From Amphritea sp. (GTDB lineage Bacteria > Pseudomonadota > Gammaproteobacteria > Pseudomonadales > Balneatricaceae): a DNA stretch of 6,694 bases. Both the position numbers and the translations under genes were made by a program. The stretch covers positions 1-6,694 of the forward strand of contig JAGPUU010000138.1 in assembly GCA_018067325.1 (NCBI GenBank), read 5' to 3'. This document shows, piece after piece, positions 4,409 to 6,694 of this stretch; within the stretch, counting starts at the first letter, position 1; each line of letters opens with the position of its first letter. The notes below the pieces were generated by a model. That model made no database searches. It was not told where the DNA came from and was given only the letters and a program-made list of their open reading frames with translations.

Positions 4409-6694
4409 ATGAAGTTGTTTATTGAATCACACCGTCCTCAGCTGTATGCCAGCCTACTGGTATTACTCCTGATGCTGATAAACACAGGTCTGAATAACAG
4501 CCGTGTCTTTGAACGGCTGGATCTCATGACTTACGACCTGATGTACCCGTTTCATGCCGGAGAGATGAGCGACGAGGTTGTGATTATTGCTGTGGATAAC
4601 AACAGCATAGAGCAGCTTGGTCGTTGGCCCTGGTCACGTCGGGAACATGCCCGGTTAGTAGACCAACTCACCGAAATGGACCCCGCGGTGATAGGCATTG
4701 ATATTCTCTTTACCGAACCACAGAGAGATGACCCCGGGGCCGATCAGGCGTTCGCCCGTGCGCTTCAACAGAGTAACCGAGTTGTTTTAGCTGCAGCACC
4801 AGGCATTCAACAGAACGGGATGATAACCGAGCTACTCCCCCTGCCAGAATTAGCTATCAACGCTGCAGGTATTGGACATGTCGATACTGAACTCGATAAA
4901 GATGGTCTTTGCCGCCGGGTATTTCTTTATGGCGGAGTCAATGATGCCCATTGGCCTGCCCTGACGCTGGCAATGCTCCAAACCGCAGGAAAAGAGCCTG
5001 CCCTTAGCAGGCCAGCAGCTTTTCAAACAAAGAACCGATCAGAGGTTAGCCAATCAGAAAGCTGGGTAAGACAACAAAGCATGTTGATCCCCTTCGCGGC
5101 AAGAGATCAAAAACCAACGACCATCTCCTGGGCAGACCTGGTCAATGGAGCAATACCGAGTCAGTTAATTCGCAACAAATATGTATTGGTTGGGGCAACA
5201 GCAACGGGACTAGGTGATGTATTGGCAACACCCGCTGCCAAAGCCCATGAGCGGATGCCCGGTGTTGAGGTCAATGCTCAGATTCTAAATGCCCTGATAC
5301 AAGGTAAAGCGATCTATCCCCTAACCGGTCTGCAGCACTTTTTACTCAGCTCAGCGCTGATATTGTTAAGCGGTGTTGCGATTCTTCTGCTGCCTCTGCG
5401 TTTTAGCCTGTTGTCTTCAGCCGTGATGATAGGCGTCGCTCTGGTTTTCACTTTTATCCTGCTCAGTCATTATCAGCGGTGGCTGACGCCGGTTTCAACA
5501 CTGATAACCATCGCCACTATCTGGCCAATCTGGACCATATGGCAACTGAATGTTGATACCAGACTACGCAATAAACTTCTCAAGCAGCTTCAGCATCAGG
5601 CACAGCACCACCGGGCAACAGGTATGCCCAACAGTGGCATGCTGGAAGACAGACTAAACCAACTGGCACTGGGTAAAAATTCTACTCCGGTTATCGGTCT
5701 GATGATTATCCATTTTGAATGGCCGGGGTCAGCCAGTACAACCCTGGGAAGACCGATAGGCGATCTGCTATTAAAAGCGATTGGAGAGAGTCTAAAATCT
5801 GAAGTATCCAAAAATGATTTTATCGCTCACCTGAATGGTGATGATTTTGCGGTGCTGTTAAGTCAAACAAAAGATAATCAAAACATTCAGAACATCGCTG
5901 CTGCCCTGCTCAAAAAGCTACAACAACCGTTAGAGATAAACGGTGAATCTCTATTACTATCCCCCCAGATTGGGGTGAGTGTCTGGTCCGGGGAAGAAAA
6001 CGAAGATAACCAGCTATTACGCAATGCGTATACAGCGATGTTTAAATCCCGTATCGATGATAGCGAGCACCTCTGCATTTACTCCGCCGATATTGGTCAG
6101 CAACTCAGAATTCGTTCACAACTGGAACAAGCGCTGATACACGCTCTCGAACGAGACGAGTTTGAGATCTACTACCAACCTCAGATAATGGCCGATAGCG
6201 GCCGTATTATAGGAACTGAAGCGCTGCTACGCTGGAATAACCCACAGCTGGGTTCGGTTTCTCCCGAAGAGTTTATCCCTGTGGCAGAGCATGTCGGTTT
6301 AATACGCCCGATTGGGGAGTGGGTTCTGAGCAATGCCTGCAAGCAACTCAAAGCATGGCAAGATGAAGGTCTGCCCTCGTTACGCCTGGCCGTTAACGTA
6401 TCTCCACTGCAATTTATTGACCCAGAACTGGGCAATATTGTTGAAAAGATTGTTCAACAGGTAGGCATCAAACCGGAAGACCTTGAACTTGAAATAACTG
6501 AAGGCTCTCTGATGTGGGATATGGAGACGGCCATTAAAATGATGAAACAGATCAAACAGCAGGGAATAATTTTAGCCATCGATGATTTTGGTACCGGTTA
6601 TTCTTCGTTAAGTAACCTACGTCACTTCCCTCTGGATCGGCTGAAAATTGATAAATCCTTTACTCAGGAAATAGGCACCAGTGACGGCTCTACT
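4409..6694 (+). CDS. CHASE2-GGDEF-EAL membrane c-di-GMP signalling protein (3' partial)
   Basis: The frame is open from the ATG at 4409 to the window end, giving 762 residues without a stop. One transmembrane helix (about 12-28) is followed by a periplasmic CHASE2 domain (about 35-305) with VVIIAVDNNSIEQLGRWPWS, VIGIDILFTEP, YVLVGATATGLGD and MPGVEVNAQILNALI. Three helices (about 306-328, 331-352, 360-380) return the chain to the cytoplasm. A GGDEF domain (about 402-560) keeps TGMPN but has NGDDF (476-480) in place of GGDEF, His435 where the first metal-binding Asp is expected, and SKND for the RxxD inhibitory site, so cyclase activity is unlikely. The EAL domain starts near 568 and keeps EALLRW (Glu604), VNVSP (Asn663), ELEITE (Glu695), DDFGTGYSSL (Asp725, Asp726) and LKIDKSF (Lys746). 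The predicted role is c-di-GMP hydrolysis controlled by an envelope signal. No Shine-Dalgarno sequence is visible before the ATG, which suggests translational coupling to the preceding gene. The EAL C-terminal part, with the last catalytic Glu, is outside the window. Confidence 0.9.
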   Translation, partial: MKLFIESHRPQLYASLLVLLLMLINTGLNNSRVFERLDLMTYDLMYPFHAGEMSDEVVIIAVDNNSIEQLGRWPWSRREHARLVDQLTEMDPAVIGIDILFTEPQRDDPGADQAFARALQQSNRVVLAAAPGIQQNGMITELLPLPELAINAAGIGHVDTELDKDGLCRRVFLYGGVNDAHWPALTLAMLQTAGKEPALSRPAAFQTKNRSEVSQSESWVRQQSMLIPFAARDQKPTTISWADLVNGAIPSQLIRNKYVLVGATATGLGDVLATPAAKAHERMPGVEVNAQILNALIQGKAIYPLTGLQHFLLSSALILLSGVAILLLPLRFSLLSSAVMIGVALVFTFILLSHYQRWLTPVSTLITIATIWPIWTIWQLNVDTRLRNKLLKQLQHQAQHHRATGMPNSGMLEDRLNQLALGKNSTPVIGLMIIHFEWPGSASTTLGRPIGDLLLKAIGESLKSEVSKNDFIAHLNGDDFAVLLSQTKDNQNIQNIAAALLKKLQQPLEINGESLLLSPQIGVSVWSGEENEDNQLLRNAYTAMFKSRIDDSEHLCIYSADIGQQLRIRSQLEQALIHALERDEFEIYYQPQIMADSGRIIGTEALLRWNNPQLGSVSPEEFIPVAEHVGLIRPIGEWVLSNACKQLKAWQDEGLPSLRLAVNVSPLQFIDPELGNIVEKIVQQVGIKPEDLELEITEGSLMWDMETAIKMMKQIKQQGIILAIDDFGTGYSSLSNLRHFPLDRLKIDKSFTQEIGTSDGST

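Noticed and set aside
5596..6435. Three minus-strand open frames of 63-84 codons opposite the GGDEF-EAL region
   Set aside because: The plus-strand frame encodes clear GGDEF and EAL motifs through the whole stretch. The minus-strand translations have no recognisable motif.

Overview
The base composition is roughly balanced. Genes are tightly packed and all recognised genes lie on the plus strand. The protein families suggest a free-living Gram-negative proteobacterium, most likely an aerobic gammaproteobacterium of the marine Oceanospirillales kind. That placement is inferred from gene content and protein style; there is no rRNA or other taxonomic marker in the window.

Left part (1-2440): the end of a purine or ureide catabolism neighbourhood. 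It opens inside a gene for a membrane-bound, cytochrome-c-fused urate hydroxylase (PuuD type; N-terminus outside the window). A gene for a HAD-superfamily phosphatase (215 aa) follows 10 bases later, probably in the same operon. After a 114-base gap with a possible AT-rich dyad and a -10-like hexamer comes an IclR-family regulator (252 aa), a plausible controller of the catabolic genes.

Middle (2441-2751): 311 bases without a gene. It separates the catabolic block from the signalling block. It holds an inverted repeat near 2529-2572, weak promoter-like hexamers, three small consecutive hairpins between about 2648 and 2715, and a good ribosome binding site for the next gene.

Right part (2752-6694): a two-gene signalling unit. 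The first gene encodes an exported LysM-FecR protein with three C-terminal fibronectin-like repeats and a short hydrophobic tail. Four bases after its stop begins a large gene (at least 762 codons, open to the window end, so lacking a stop codon here). It encodes a membrane protein with a periplasmic CHASE2 domain, three further transmembrane helices, a degenerate GGDEF domain and an EAL domain that keeps its visible catalytic residues. The simplest reading is a cell-envelope sensor that controls a c-di-GMP phosphodiesterase, with the LysM-FecR protein as its periplasmic partner. This partnership is inferred from architecture and gene order. The most notable points are that pairing, the loss of GGDEF active-site residues, the repeat and tail structure of the FecR protein, and the folded leader in front of the pair. 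I saw no mobile element, CRISPR array, tRNA or rRNA.
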